A stretch of 64,000 bases of DNA from Roseibium sp. MMSF_3544. GTDB taxonomy: Bacteria > Pseudomonadota > Alphaproteobacteria > Rhizobiales > Stappiaceae. A program made the translations under genes and the position numbers. The notes beneath the pieces were generated by a model, which saw only the letters and a program-made list of their open reading frames with translations, was not told where the DNA came from and ran no database searches. Below are positions 50,228 to 59,349 of this stretch, piece after piece. The stretch is taken from NCBI RefSeq assembly GCF_030732845.1, contig NZ_JASHKA010000021.1, positions 1 through 64,000 of the forward strand, written 5' to 3'. Positions within the stretch are counted from its first letter, which is position 1. The number at the start of each line of letters is the position of its first letter.

Positions 50228-52444
50228 ATGAAACGTCTTTTCAGAAAACTGAATTCCGTCTTCGGTGTCGCACGATTGTCGGCAACTCTCCTGTTGTTTG
50301 TTCTTTTGGCCGTGCGGGTGCTCGACCCGCTCGTCGTTGAACTGGTGCGCCTGAAAACTTTCGATTTTTATCAGGTCCTCAAGCCCCGCGACTATCAGGA
50401 CGTCCCGGTAACGATTGTCGATATCGACGAGAAAAGCCTTGCCGAACTCGGCCAATGGCCCTGGGCCCGGTCGACGCTGGCCAGCATTCTCCAGAACATT
50501 GCGCAGGCCGGTGGCATTGCGGTCGCCTTCGATATCGTTTTTCCGGAGGCAGACCGGCTGTCGCCGGATCAGTACAGCAAGTCCATCAGCGGCCTGAGCG
50601 AGAACGTCAGCAAAGAATTGGCAGCACTACCGAGCACCGACAAGATCATGAGCGACACGATGCGCCGCATGCGGGTTGTTGTCGGTCAGGCGGGCGGTGT
50701 CGACTTTGTCGAAACCGACCGGCCGGAGCAGAGCCAGACACCAGTCGCGCTACTCGGCCCCGATCCGACAGCCTACATGTTTGAATATCCCAAGCTTCTT
50801 CGGAACATTCAGGTGCTCGAAGACGCGGCCGCCGGCAAAGGATTGTTCTCCATATACCCGGATCCGGATGGAATCGTTCGGCGCGCGGCGCTCACCGCCG
50901 TGGCAGACGGCAAGATCCAACCCGCCTTGAGCGTTGAGCTCCTGCGGGTCGCAACCGGACAAAACGCATTTGCCGTCAAGAGCGATGAAGCAGGCATCAG
51001 TGGCCTTGTTGTCGGCGGCGTCGAAGTTCCGACCGACCGAAACGGGCGGATTTGGGTCCACTATACGCCGTCAATGGGCGAACGCTATGTGTCCGCCTCT
51101 GACATCGCCACGGGCAACTTCGATCTCGCTCAGATCCAGAACCACCTCATCCTGATCGGGCCTTCCGCCACTGGATTGCTTGACTTGAAGGCGACGCCAC
51201 TCGACCCGACCATGCCCGGTGTTGAGGTTCACGCACAGATCCTGGAGAACATTCTCAGCCAGTCGTTTCTGACACGGCCGAACTACGCACTCGGCGCCGA
51301 ACTCGTGGCAACGACGGTGCTCTCACTGCTGACAATCTTGCTGGTCCCGATCCTCGGCGCGTTGCCAGTCATGGCTTTCGGATTCATTCTTGCAGCCAGT
51401 TGGGTTGCGGGAAGCTGGTACTTGTTTTCCAGTGAGAAACTGCTTCTTGATGCCGGCTATCCGTTGTTTGCGAGCCTGTGCGTGTTCCTACTTCTGGTCT
51501 TCATCAATTACCGCCGCGAAGAAATCCAGCGTCAGGAAATCCGGTCGGCTTTTGGTCAATACCTTGCGCCAGACTATGTCGAGCAGATTGCCAGAGACCC
51601 GGAAAGCCTGACGCTCGGCGGCGAGCGCCGCCGCATGACGATGCTCTTTTCGGATGTCCGGAATTTCACCAAGATCTCGGAGAGTTTCGCCGACAATCCG
51701 CAGGGTCTGACCACCCTGATGAACCGGTTTCTCACGCCCCTTTCCAACGGCATCATGGAAAAACGCGGCACGATCGACAAATATATGGGCGATGCCATCA
51801 TGGCCTTCTGGAACGCCCCGCTCGACGATGACGAACAGGAAATTCACGCCTGTGAAGCAGCGCTTCTCATGGTCAAGCGCATGCGGGCGATCAACGTGGA
51901 GCGAAAGCAGGAATCCGACGCAGGCGGCGGCGCATTTTTCCCGCTGAATGTGGGTGTCGGTATCAACACCGGCGATGTCGTCGTCGGCAATATGGGATCG
52001 GAATTCCGTTTCGATTACTCAGTGCTCGGCGACTCGGTCAATCTGGCCGCTCGGCTGGAAGGACAGACAAAGACGTATGGTGTCACGATCCTGATTGGCG
52101 ACAGGACCGCCCAAAGGACAATGGGCCTTTTCGCGATGGTGGAAGCCGACCTGATCCAGGTGAAAGGCAAGAAGGAGCCGGAGCGGATCTATTGCCTCTT
52201 GGGCGACATGGACCTTGCGCTGGACAAGGAATTCATCCGACGAAAAGCAAGCTTTGAAGAAATGTTGCAGAGCTACCGGAACCAGGACTGGGAGGCCGCC
52301 CTGTCACATTGCGCAGAGGTTCAGGAAGACAATGACGGCGAGCTTGCTCAGCTCGCCGAAACCTTTCGTTTGCGCATAGAAGCGTTCCGGTCGTTACCGC
52401 CGCCGGCCGACTGGGACGGCGTATTCGTTGCCGAAACCAAGTGA
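50228..52444 (+). CDS. CHASE2-domain adenylate/guanylate cyclase
   Basis: The 738-residue membrane protein has one N-terminal helix, a periplasmic CHASE2 sensor domain (about 40-345), three closely spaced helices (about 355-430) and a class III cyclase domain (about 455-650). Metal-binding D476 in LFSDVRNFTK and D522 in YMGDAIMAFW are both present, so it should be active. The C-terminal 80 residues are helical. It makes cAMP or cGMP in response to an external cue. It lies 53 bases after the giant secreted protein gene in the same direction, so it may be cotranscribed and could link surface attachment to second-messenger output. Confidence 0.92.
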   Translation: MKRLFRKLNSVFGVARLSATLLLFVLLAVRVLDPLVVELVRLKTFDFYQVLKPRDYQDVPVTIVDIDEKSLAELGQWPWARSTLASILQNIAQAGGIAVAFDIVFPEADRLSPDQYSKSISGLSENVSKELAALPSTDKIMSDTMRRMRVVVGQAGGVDFVETDRPEQSQTPVALLGPDPTAYMFEYPKLLRNIQVLEDAAAGKGLFSIYPDPDGIVRRAALTAVADGKIQPALSVELLRVATGQNAFAVKSDEAGISGLVVGGVEVPTDRNGRIWVHYTPSMGERYVSASDIATGNFDLAQIQNHLILIGPSATGLLDLKATPLDPTMPGVEVHAQILENILSQSFLTRPNYALGAELVATTVLSLLTILLVPILGALPVMAFGFILAASWVAGSWYLFSSEKLLLDAGYPLFASLCVFLLLVFINYRREEIQRQEIRSAFGQYLAPDYVEQIARDPESLTLGGERRRMTMLFSDVRNFTKISESFADNPQGLTTLMNRFLTPLSNGIMEKRGTIDKYMGDAIMAFWNAPLDDDEQEIHACEAALLMVKRMRAINVERKQESDAGGGAFFPLNVGVGINTGDVVVGNMGSEFRFDYSVLGDSVNLAARLEGQTKTYGVTILIGDRTAQRTMGLFAMVEADLIQVKGKKEPERIYCLLGDMDLALDKEFIRRKASFEEMLQSYRNQDWEAALSHCAEVQEDNDGELAQLAETFRLRIEAFRSLPPPADWDGVFVAETK

Positions 52445-52462
52445 GCCGAGGAGCCGCATGGC

Positions 52463-53320
52463 TCAGTCGGCTCTTTTGACGTTTTGCGTCTGAGAGCCCA
52501 GCTTGTCGATCCCGAGCCGCATGACCTCGCCCCCCTTCAGATAGACCGGCGGCTTCTGTCCCATGCCGACGCCAGGTGGCGTGCCGGTCGAAATGACGTC
52601 ACCCGGCTGCAGGCTCATGAAACGGCTGCAATAACTGATGAGATGCGGAACCTTGTAGACCATCGTCGCCGTCGACCCGTTCTGGTAGCGATGACCATCG
52701 ACCTCCAGCCACATTCCAAGCTGGTCGAAATCTCCGACTTCGTCCGGGGTCACGAGCCAGGGTCCCAACGGGCCGAATGTATCGCTGCCCTTGCCCTTGT
52801 CCCACGTCCCGGCCCGGTTCAGCTGGAAGTCGCGTTCCGAAACATCGTTGATCACGCAGAAACCGGCAACGTGCTGCAAGGCATCGGTTTCGTCGATGTA
52901 CTTGCCGCTCTTGCCGATCACGACACCGAGTTCGACTTCCCAGTCGGTTTTTTCCGACCCACGCGGGATTTCAACGTCGTCGTCCGGTCCGACGATTGCC
53001 GACGTCCATTTGCCGAAAACCACGGGCTCAGGCGGAACCTCCAGGCCGGATTCGGCTGCATGGTCGGCGTAGTTCAGTCCGATACAGATGAACTTGCCAA
53101 CGCTGCCGACGCACGGGCCGAGGCGCAGATCCTGCTGAGGCTGCCCCGCGACGAGCGGCAATTCCGACGGGTCAAGGGCTTGCAGTTTTGAAAGGGTGTC
53201 GGGCAGCAGCGCGCTGCCCGAGATATCATTTACTTGCGCGGAAAGATCCCTCACGCGCCCCTCGTCATCAAGCAATCCGGGCTTTTCTCCCCCAGCGGGG
53301 CCGTATCTCAAGAGTTTCAT
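52463..53320 (-). CDS. FAH-family hydrolase, probable 2,4-diketo-3-deoxy-L-fuconate hydrolase
   Basis: The 285-residue enzyme belongs to the fumarylacetoacetate hydrolase superfamily: CIGLNYADHAAESG, VVFGKWTSAIVGPDDDVEIP, DWEVELGVVIG with two metal-binding glutamates, and VINDVSERDFQ with the third acidic ligand, ending TGTPPGVGMGQKP. In the non-phosphorylating L-fucose pathway this type of enzyme splits the diketo acid into pyruvate and lactate. It is the last gene of the minus-strand fucose operon (68 bases after the binding-protein gene), which supports that role; an L-rhamnose-type diketo acid is also possible. Confidence 0.8.
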   Translation of the reverse strand: MKLLRYGPAGGEKPGLLDDEGRVRDLSAQVNDISGSALLPDTLSKLQALDPSELPLVAGQPQQDLRLGPCVGSVGKFICIGLNYADHAAESGLEVPPEPVVFGKWTSAIVGPDDDVEIPRGSEKTDWEVELGVVIGKSGKYIDETDALQHVAGFCVINDVSERDFQLNRAGTWDKGKGSDTFGPLGPWLVTPDEVGDFDQLGMWLEVDGHRYQNGSTATMVYKVPHLISYCSRFMSLQPGDVISTGTPPGVGMGQKPPVYLKGGEVMRLGIDKLGSQTQNVKRAD

Positions 53321-53388
53321 GAAACAGATCTTTCCTGTGCGCTCTCGATCCGCCGGCGAACCGGCGGATCGGATTGAATTGCTGCCAA

Positions 53389-54333
53389 TCAGTCGTAAAG
53401 GACTGCGGCAATCTCCGGATCATCCATATTGGAAGCATCGTAATAGAAAAAGCCGGTATCGATGAGATTCGGTACTTCCTTGCCGTTTGCAGCGGCAACA
53501 GCAGCCTTGACGGTCTCATATCCGATGCCGACCGGGTTCTGTGTGATTGCACCCGCCATGACGCCGTTCTTGATCGCGTCCTTCTGGGCCTTGCCGGAAT
53601 CGTATCCGATGATCACCAGATCGTCCTTGCCAAGTTCCTGCACACCGTTCACGACACCGATGGCAGACCCTTCATTGGTCCCGAAAATGCCTTTCAGATC
53701 CGGGTTGGCCGTCAGGATCGCCTTGGTTACTTCGGTGGACTTGAGGTGGTCGCCCTGTCCGTACTGGATCGTCACGATTTCAATGTCCGGATAATTCTCG
53801 TTCATGCGGTTCACGAAACCGTCGCGGCGATCAATGCCGGTGCGGCTGGTCTGATCGTGAGCCACAACGGCGACCTTGCCGGCACCGCCGATTTTCTCGG
53901 CCATCTTGTCGGCGGCCAGCGAAGCGGCTGCAACATTGTTGGTGGTTGCGGTTGCGACCGGAATGTCGCTGTCGACGCCGCTGTCAAAGGCAACGACCGG
54001 AATGCCAGCTTCCTGCGCCTGGCGCAGCAGCGGTATGGCGGCCTGGCTGTCAAGCGCTGCGAAACCGATGGCAACCGGCTTGTTGGCAAGGGCGGCAGAC
54101 AGCATGTCGATCTGGCGATCCACCATGGTTTCGTTATCCGGTCCCTCGAACGTGATGCGCACGCCTTCCTCGTCCGCAGCCTTTTCCGCACCCAGTTTCA
54201 CAGCCTGCCAGAACTGGTGCTGGAAACCCTTGGAGACGAGCGGAATGTACATTTCATCCGCTTGCACGGCGGCCGCCGGAAGGGACAATGCAACTGCGCT
54301 GATTGCGCCAATTACGAAACGACGTGAAAACAT
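53389..54333 (-). CDS. Sugar ABC transporter substrate-binding protein (RbsB-like)
   Basis: The product has 314 residues from ATG 54333 (GAGGAGG upstream), with a signal peptide ending PAAAVQA and the periplasmic-binding-protein fold of the ribose/galactose class: IPLVSKGFQHQFWQAVKLGA, AIGFAALDSQAAIPLL, GIFGTNEGSAIGVVNGV and IIGYDSGKAQKDAI. It delivers a monosaccharide to the permease and ATPase encoded upstream. Context points to L-fucose or a related deoxyhexose. Confidence 0.9.
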   Translation of the reverse strand: MFSRRFVIGAISAVALSLPAAAVQADEMYIPLVSKGFQHQFWQAVKLGAEKAADEEGVRITFEGPDNETMVDRQIDMLSAALANKPVAIGFAALDSQAAIPLLRQAQEAGIPVVAFDSGVDSDIPVATATTNNVAAASLAADKMAEKIGGAGKVAVVAHDQTSRTGIDRRDGFVNRMNENYPDIEIVTIQYGQGDHLKSTEVTKAILTANPDLKGIFGTNEGSAIGVVNGVQELGKDDLVIIGYDSGKAQKDAIKNGVMAGAITQNPVGIGYETVKAAVAAANGKEVPNLIDTGFFYYDASNMDDPEIAAVLYD

Positions 54334-54405
54334 GAAAATTCCTCCTCTAAGACGTTTCACAGGCTTCTTCAAAATTCGGAACGTCAATCGTTCTCTTCTT
54401 GATAT

Positions 54406-55413
54406 TCATTTGGTCTGACCACGCCGAACCATGTCGGCATAGACAGCCAGGATGATGATCGCGCCGGTCACAACCGTCTGCCATTCCTGGGCAACGGACA
54501 GAACGCGCAAACCATTGGTCAGGACCGCCATGATCAGTGCCCCGATCAGCGTTCCAATAATCGTGCCGCGGCCACCGGAGAGCGACGTTCCACCGATGAC
54601 GACGGCGGCGATGGCTTCCAGTTCGTAGCCGAGACCGAGCGCAGGTTGTGCCGAATTCAGCCGCGAGGCGATCAGGATGCCGGCGATGCCGCAAATCCCC
54701 CCGGCAAGGGCATAGATCGCCATTTTCCAGGCGTCCGTGTTCACACCGGACAGGCGCACGGCCTCCTCGTTCGAGCCAAGCGCGAAGGTATAGCGTCCAA
54801 GCACGGTGCGACCGAGTATGTAGGAGGCGGCAATCGCAACAAGGAACAGGATCAGGACGCCGTTTGGAATGGGCAGCGCGGGGATAAGCTCACCAATCAG
54901 GGAGCCTCGGGAGATCTGGTCAAAACCCGGCGTGTCATTGAAATAGATCGGGCGTGTTCCCGAGATCACCAGCGACAGGCCCTTTAGGATCAGCATCATG
55001 CCGAGAGTGGCGATGAACGGCGGGATTTTCATCTTGGCGACGAATGTGCCGGAGCACAGTCCGCAAAACGCACCGGCACCGATGGCTGCAAGAACACCCA
55101 GGGGCAGCGGCATGCCCGCATACGTCAACACGACCCCGGCAATGACGGCGCAGAATGTCATCAGCGTTCCGAGCGAGAGGTCGATCCCGCCGGTGATGAT
55201 AATGAGTGTCGCGGCAACGGCCAGAACACCATTGACGGATGTGGCCTGCAGGATCGCGATCATGTTCGACGTCTGCATGAAGTTCGGCGAAGCGATCGAA
55301 AAGGCGATCAGCAGCGCAATAAGAGATGCAAACGCCAGCAGTTTCTGGTGCGCTCCCGTATCGACCAGTCTCGAAAGCAGATTGACCGGCTTCGATTCCT
55401 CCACTGTTTTCAC
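54406..55413 (-). CDS. Sugar ABC transporter permease (RbsC-like)
   Basis: The 335-residue membrane protein has eight to ten helices and the RbsC family signature (IDLSLGTLMTFCAVIAGVVL near residue 75; EAIAAVVIGGTSLSGGRGTI near 270). It pairs with the ATPase gene by an ATGA overlap and with the binding-protein gene 72 bases downstream. It forms the inner membrane channel of the deoxysugar importer. Confidence 0.92.
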   Translation of the reverse strand: MKTVEESKPVNLLSRLVDTGAHQKLLAFASLIALLIAFSIASPNFMQTSNMIAILQATSVNGVLAVAATLIIITGGIDLSLGTLMTFCAVIAGVVLTYAGMPLPLGVLAAIGAGAFCGLCSGTFVAKMKIPPFIATLGMMLILKGLSLVISGTRPIYFNDTPGFDQISRGSLIGELIPALPIPNGVLILFLVAIAASYILGRTVLGRYTFALGSNEEAVRLSGVNTDAWKMAIYALAGGICGIAGILIASRLNSAQPALGLGYELEAIAAVVIGGTSLSGGRGTIIGTLIGALIMAVLTNGLRVLSVAQEWQTVVTGAIIILAVYADMVRRGQTK

Positions 55414-56948
55414 GGTGTCCCCCCCGTCGGTTGCATGGCCGCTTCACGCTGTGTCGCGAGCTGCATGATCTGTTCCTGCGTTGTGTCCTTGCCGCCCGGC
55501 AGAATGCCGGTGAGCCGTCCTTCGCACATGACCGCGATCCGGTGGCTGAGCCGCATGATTTCCGGGAGCTCGGACGAAATCACGATGACGGCCTTGCCGT
55601 CCGCCGCGAGACTCTCCAGGAGCTTGTAGATTTCCGATTTGGCACCGACATCGATGCCGCGCGTCGGCTCATCGAAAATCAGAATGTCGCAGTCCCTCAG
55701 CAGCCACTTTGCGATGACTGTCTTCTGCTGATTGCCGCCGGACAGGAGCCTGACTTCCTGCGTGTCGGAGGGCGTACGGATGCCGAGCTTGCGGATGTAC
55801 TCCTGCGCGGTTTTTCGCATCGCGTCGTCATTCAGAACGCCACTGCGGCTGGTGAACTTTGCCATGGATGCGAGCGCGATGTTGTCCCGCACATTCATCC
55901 CGGTTGCGAGACCGAAATGCTTGCGGTCTTCGGAAAGATAGCCAATGCCGGCAGCAACCGCATCGTGCGGTGACGAGACAGTTATGTCCCTTCCGTGAAC
56001 CCTTATGGTACCTGCGTCCTTCGGATCCGCGCCGAAGATGGCGCGCGCCACTTCCGTCCTGCCCGCACCCATCAGGCCGGCAAAGCCGAGGATCTCGCCC
56101 TTGCGAAGTGAAAAACCGACATCCCGGATTTCCTTGCCGCGCGTGAGCCCGGACACTTCCAGGGCAATTTCGGCGTCAGACAAGTCGGGGACATCGACCG
56201 GGTCTTCCTTGACTTCCCGCCCGACCATCATCGCGATGATCTTGGAAATCGGAGTGTCGGCGGCACCGACGGTCGCAACATATTCGCCATCGCGCATGAC
56301 GGTGACACGGTCGGCAATCCGCTTCAGTTCGTCCATCTTGTGGCTGATATAGATAATGCCGACGCCTTCCGCCTTGAGGCGGTTGATGATTATGAAGAGT
56401 TCGGCGATTTCGGCATCGTTCAGGGCGGCGGTCGGTTCGTCCATGATCAGAACACGCGACTCGTAGGAAAGCGCCTTTGCGATCTCGACCATCTGCTGCT
56501 TGGCAATCGTCAAGCTGCCGACATTCGTCTTCGGCTCCAGACTGAGGTTCATCGACGCAAAGATTTCGGCTGCCTTCCGGTTCAGGGCAACCTCATCGAG
56601 CCGGCCGAAACTCTTGCGCGGTTCACGACCGATGAAAATGTTCTGTGCTGTGGTCAGGTCATTCATCAGGCTGAGTTCCTGGTGAATGATCCCGATCCCC
56701 ATATCCTGTGCCGCGCGCGGAGAGTCGAAATCGACGCTCTGTCCGTCGATCAGCAATTCGCCCGCATCACGCCGGTAGATCCCTGCGAGGATCTTCATGA
56801 GCGTCGACTTGCCGGCACCGTTTTCGCCCATCAGCGCGTGAACTTCGCCGGGCTCCAGCTCGAATTGCACGTTCTTGAGCGCGTGCACGCCCGGAAAGCG
56901 CTTCTCGATGCCGGTCATTTTCACAATTGGTGCCACGTCTCCCCCCAT
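55410..56948 (-). CDS. Sugar ABC transporter ATP-binding protein (RbsA-like)
   Basis: The 512-residue protein has two ABC cassettes. The first has GENGAGKSTLMK, SLTIAKQQMVEIAKAL and VLIMDEPTAALND. The second has the typical RbsA changes (GLMGAGRTEVARAIF for Walker A, LSGGNQQKTVIAKWL, LIFDEPTRGID). It powers the importer together with the RbsB- and RbsC-like proteins downstream. The start lies eight bases after the dehydrogenase stop, within one operon. Confidence 0.93.
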   Translation of the reverse strand: MGGDVAPIVKMTGIEKRFPGVHALKNVQFELEPGEVHALMGENGAGKSTLMKILAGIYRRDAGELLIDGQSVDFDSPRAAQDMGIGIIHQELSLMNDLTTAQNIFIGREPRKSFGRLDEVALNRKAAEIFASMNLSLEPKTNVGSLTIAKQQMVEIAKALSYESRVLIMDEPTAALNDAEIAELFIIINRLKAEGVGIIYISHKMDELKRIADRVTVMRDGEYVATVGAADTPISKIIAMMVGREVKEDPVDVPDLSDAEIALEVSGLTRGKEIRDVGFSLRKGEILGFAGLMGAGRTEVARAIFGADPKDAGTIRVHGRDITVSSPHDAVAAGIGYLSEDRKHFGLATGMNVRDNIALASMAKFTSRSGVLNDDAMRKTAQEYIRKLGIRTPSDTQEVRLLSGGNQQKTVIAKWLLRDCDILIFDEPTRGIDVGAKSEIYKLLESLAADGKAVIVISSELPEIMRLSHRIAVMCEGRLTGILPGGKDTTQEQIMQLATQREAAMQPTGGTP

Positions 56949-56955
56949 GCCACGC

Positions 56956-57696
56956 TCAGATCGTCACGCCGCCATCGACCAGAAGGGCCTGACCGGTAAC
57001 GAACTGGCTTTCATCGGACAGGAGATAGACGGCAAGGGGCGCGATATCCCCAACGACCGCCAGGCGTCCCATGGGCTGTCTGGCAATGAAGTCCTTTTCC
57101 GCCTGGACAGGGTCAGGAGCCGCATCGATCCTGCCACGCAAAGAAGGCGTGTCCACGGTCCCCGGACAGATCGCGTTACACCGCAAGCCCTGGGTGACAA
57201 AGTCGGCCGCAATCCCCTTGGTCAATCCAATGACCGCGGCTTTCGTAGCGCCATAGGCCGTGCGAAAGGGAAAGCCTTTAATCGAACTGGCCATTGAAGC
57301 CATGTTGACGATGGAAGCAGATCCTGTTGCGTCTGCCCGCCGCAGCATGCCCGGAAGGCAAGCGCGCGCGAGCCGCATCATCGAGGTCACGTTCAGATCC
57401 ATGCTGAACGCCCAATCCTCGTCGGAAATGTCGAGCAGCGTTCCGTGATGCACGAACCCGGCCACGTTGAACAATCCGTCCAGATCCGGCAGATCACTTA
57501 CCAACTGCGCAATCGCATCCTTGTCGGTGACATCAAGAACACGCGTTTCGATGCCGTCGAGACCGTCCAGAAGGGCTTCATTCTTGTCCGTTGCAATCAC
57601 GTGCGCGCCCTCGGCAGCACAGGCAAGTGCGCTGGCACGCCCCATGCCCTGACCGGCAGCAGTCATCAGTATGGTTTTTCCCTGAAGTCGACTCAC
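56956..57696 (-). CDS. SDR oxidoreductase, probable 2-keto-3-deoxy-L-fuconate dehydrogenase
   Basis: The 246-residue short-chain dehydrogenase has a Rossmann motif AAGQGMGRA (13-21), D37 in VIATDKN indicating NAD preference, a catalytic serine in VNMASMASS and Y148/K152 in YGATKAA. It ends VTGQALLVDGG. Its position between the dehydratase and the importer, with the FAH hydrolase in the same operon, supports oxidation of 2-keto-3-deoxy-L-fuconate to the 2,4-diketo acid. The start overlaps the dehydratase stop (ATGA). Confidence 0.83.
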   Translation of the reverse strand: MSRLQGKTILMTAAGQGMGRASALACAAEGAHVIATDKNEALLDGLDGIETRVLDVTDKDAIAQLVSDLPDLDGLFNVAGFVHHGTLLDISDEDWAFSMDLNVTSMMRLARACLPGMLRRADATGSASIVNMASMASSIKGFPFRTAYGATKAAVIGLTKGIAADFVTQGLRCNAICPGTVDTPSLRGRIDAAPDPVQAEKDFIARQPMGRLAVVGDIAPLAVYLLSDESQFVTGQALLVDGGVTI

Positions 57697-59216
57697 ATGA
57701 CCGCTCCTATTTGCCAGGGTACGAACTCCACGCCGCCGAACCCCAGTTCCTCGCTCTTTGTCTGTTCACCCGACGCAACACGGATCATGAGTTCAAACAG
57801 CTCTTCACCCTTGCGTTCGATGCTGATGCCCTCCGTGACGATGTCACCGCAGTTGAGATCCATGTCTTCGGACATGCGCCGGTACATGTCGGAATTGGTC
57901 GCGAGCTTGATGCAAGGCGTGGGCTTGTAGCCGGAAACGGATCCCCGGCCCGTCGTGAAGACGACAATGTTCGCACCTGAGGCAACCTGGCCGGTCACCG
58001 AACATGGGTCGAAACCGGGACTGTCCATGAACACGAAGCCCTTCCGGTCGATCTGCTCGGCGAACTCGTAAACGCCCGAAAGTGGCGCCGTCCCGCCCTT
58101 GGCGACCGCACCCAGCGATTTTTCCAGGATTGTCGTCAGGCCGCCGCGCTTGTTGCCGGGACTTGGATTGTTGTCCATCTCGCCGCCGTTGCGCGAAGTG
58201 TAGTCTTCCCACCAGCGGACGCGCTCCAGAAGCTTTTCGCCGACCGCTGCCGATGCCGCCCGGCTCGTCAGCAGGTGCTCAGCGCCATAGATCTCCGGCG
58301 TTTCAGACAATATGGTCGTGCCGCCATGGCGCACCAGCAGGTCGGAGGCGTATCCCAAAGCCGGATTGGCGGTGATGCCCGAATACCCATCGGACCCGCC
58401 GCACTGCATGCCGATGGTCAGATCACCTACAGGAGCAGGGCTGCGAACGGCTTTGTTGGCGATATCGGCAATGCCCTCAAGCTCGGCCAGCGCCTTTTCA
58501 ATCGTCCTTCGGGTCCCGCCCTCCTGCTGGATCGTCATGTATCTGAGGGCACCGTCGGAGCGGATCGGACGGCCGCCGACGAGATCGGACACCTGCATAA
58601 CCTCACACCCAAGGCCAATCAGTAGAATTCCCGCAAAATTCGGATGCTGCGCATAGCCCGACAGCGTCCGGAAAAGAGCGGCATATCCTTCGTTGACCCC
58701 GGACATGCCGCATCCGGTGCCATGGACAATCGGAACGACGCCATCGACATTGGGGAACCGGTCCAAAAGCCCTGTCTTTTCCGCCGCTTCCGCAACAAAA
58801 CGGGCAACGGAACCCGAGCAGTTTACCGAGGTGAGAACGCCGATGTAGTTGCGGGTTCCAGTCCTGCCGTCCGCACGCCTGTAGCCTTGAAATGTTCTTT
58901 CGTGATCGATGGGAGCCAGCGGCGTGTTCTGGGAGGCAAACTCATGGTTCTGGAGACTGTGGTCTTCCATTCCAAGATTGTGTGAGTGCACATGTTCGCC
59001 GGGCTTTATGTCCGACTTTGCCTGCCCGATGACCTGCCCGTAGCGAAGCACATTCGCATTTTTGGGAATGGGCGCACAGGCAATCTTGTGGCCTGCCTGC
59101 ACCGGCGCGGACAATGCGCCTTCAATGCCGTCAAGCTCGGTCCCGGCGGCAAGGGTGCGCAAGGCGACCACAACATTGTCGTCAGCCCTGAGCTTGATGA
59201 ACCCGCTTCCGGTCAT
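57693..59216 (-). CDS. UxaA-family sugar acid dehydratase
   Basis: The protein (508 residues from ATG 59216, after GAGAGAGG) carries an N-terminal SAF-type domain (FIKLRADDNVVVALRTLAAG, then HKIACAPI) and the long UxaA/GarD catalytic part (RTGTRNYIGVLTSVNCSG, HGTGCGMSG, IGMQCGGSDGYSGITANPA, DSPGFDPCSVTGQVASGANI). Such enzymes dehydrate altronate, galactarate or related acids with an Fe2+ site. In this operon it presumably converts L-fuconate to 2-keto-3-deoxy-L-fuconate, in place of the enolase-type L-fuconate dehydratase of the textbook pathway. It is the first gene of the minus-strand operon. Confidence 0.83.
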   Translation of the reverse strand: MTGSGFIKLRADDNVVVALRTLAAGTELDGIEGALSAPVQAGHKIACAPIPKNANVLRYGQVIGQAKSDIKPGEHVHSHNLGMEDHSLQNHEFASQNTPLAPIDHERTFQGYRRADGRTGTRNYIGVLTSVNCSGSVARFVAEAAEKTGLLDRFPNVDGVVPIVHGTGCGMSGVNEGYAALFRTLSGYAQHPNFAGILLIGLGCEVMQVSDLVGGRPIRSDGALRYMTIQQEGGTRRTIEKALAELEGIADIANKAVRSPAPVGDLTIGMQCGGSDGYSGITANPALGYASDLLVRHGGTTILSETPEIYGAEHLLTSRAASAAVGEKLLERVRWWEDYTSRNGGEMDNNPSPGNKRGGLTTILEKSLGAVAKGGTAPLSGVYEFAEQIDRKGFVFMDSPGFDPCSVTGQVASGANIVVFTTGRGSVSGYKPTPCIKLATNSDMYRRMSEDMDLNCGDIVTEGISIERKGEELFELMIRVASGEQTKSEELGFGGVEFVPWQIGAVM

Positions 59217-59300
59217 TCTGCCTCTCTCCCGTTCCCCTGTCAGAGCTGAAACTCTGATCGCCTCCACTTTTGGGAAGTGCTGTTGTATCTACGAACTAGC

Positions 59301-59334
59301 TTGACTTGCCTACTATGTCAACTAACATGTTAGT
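59301..59334 (+). promoter_or_regulatory. Promoter with overlapping GntR operator
   Basis: ACTAACATGTTAGT (59321-59334) is a perfect 14-base palindrome between the divergent dehydratase and gntR genes. TTGACT (59301-59306) and TAACAT (59323-59328), 16 bases apart, can serve as a rightward -35/-10 pair, so the palindrome covers the -10. This fits autorepression by the FCD-type regulator and shared control of both operons. Confidence 0.65.
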
Positions 59335-59349
59335 CAGCCGGGAGCTAAT

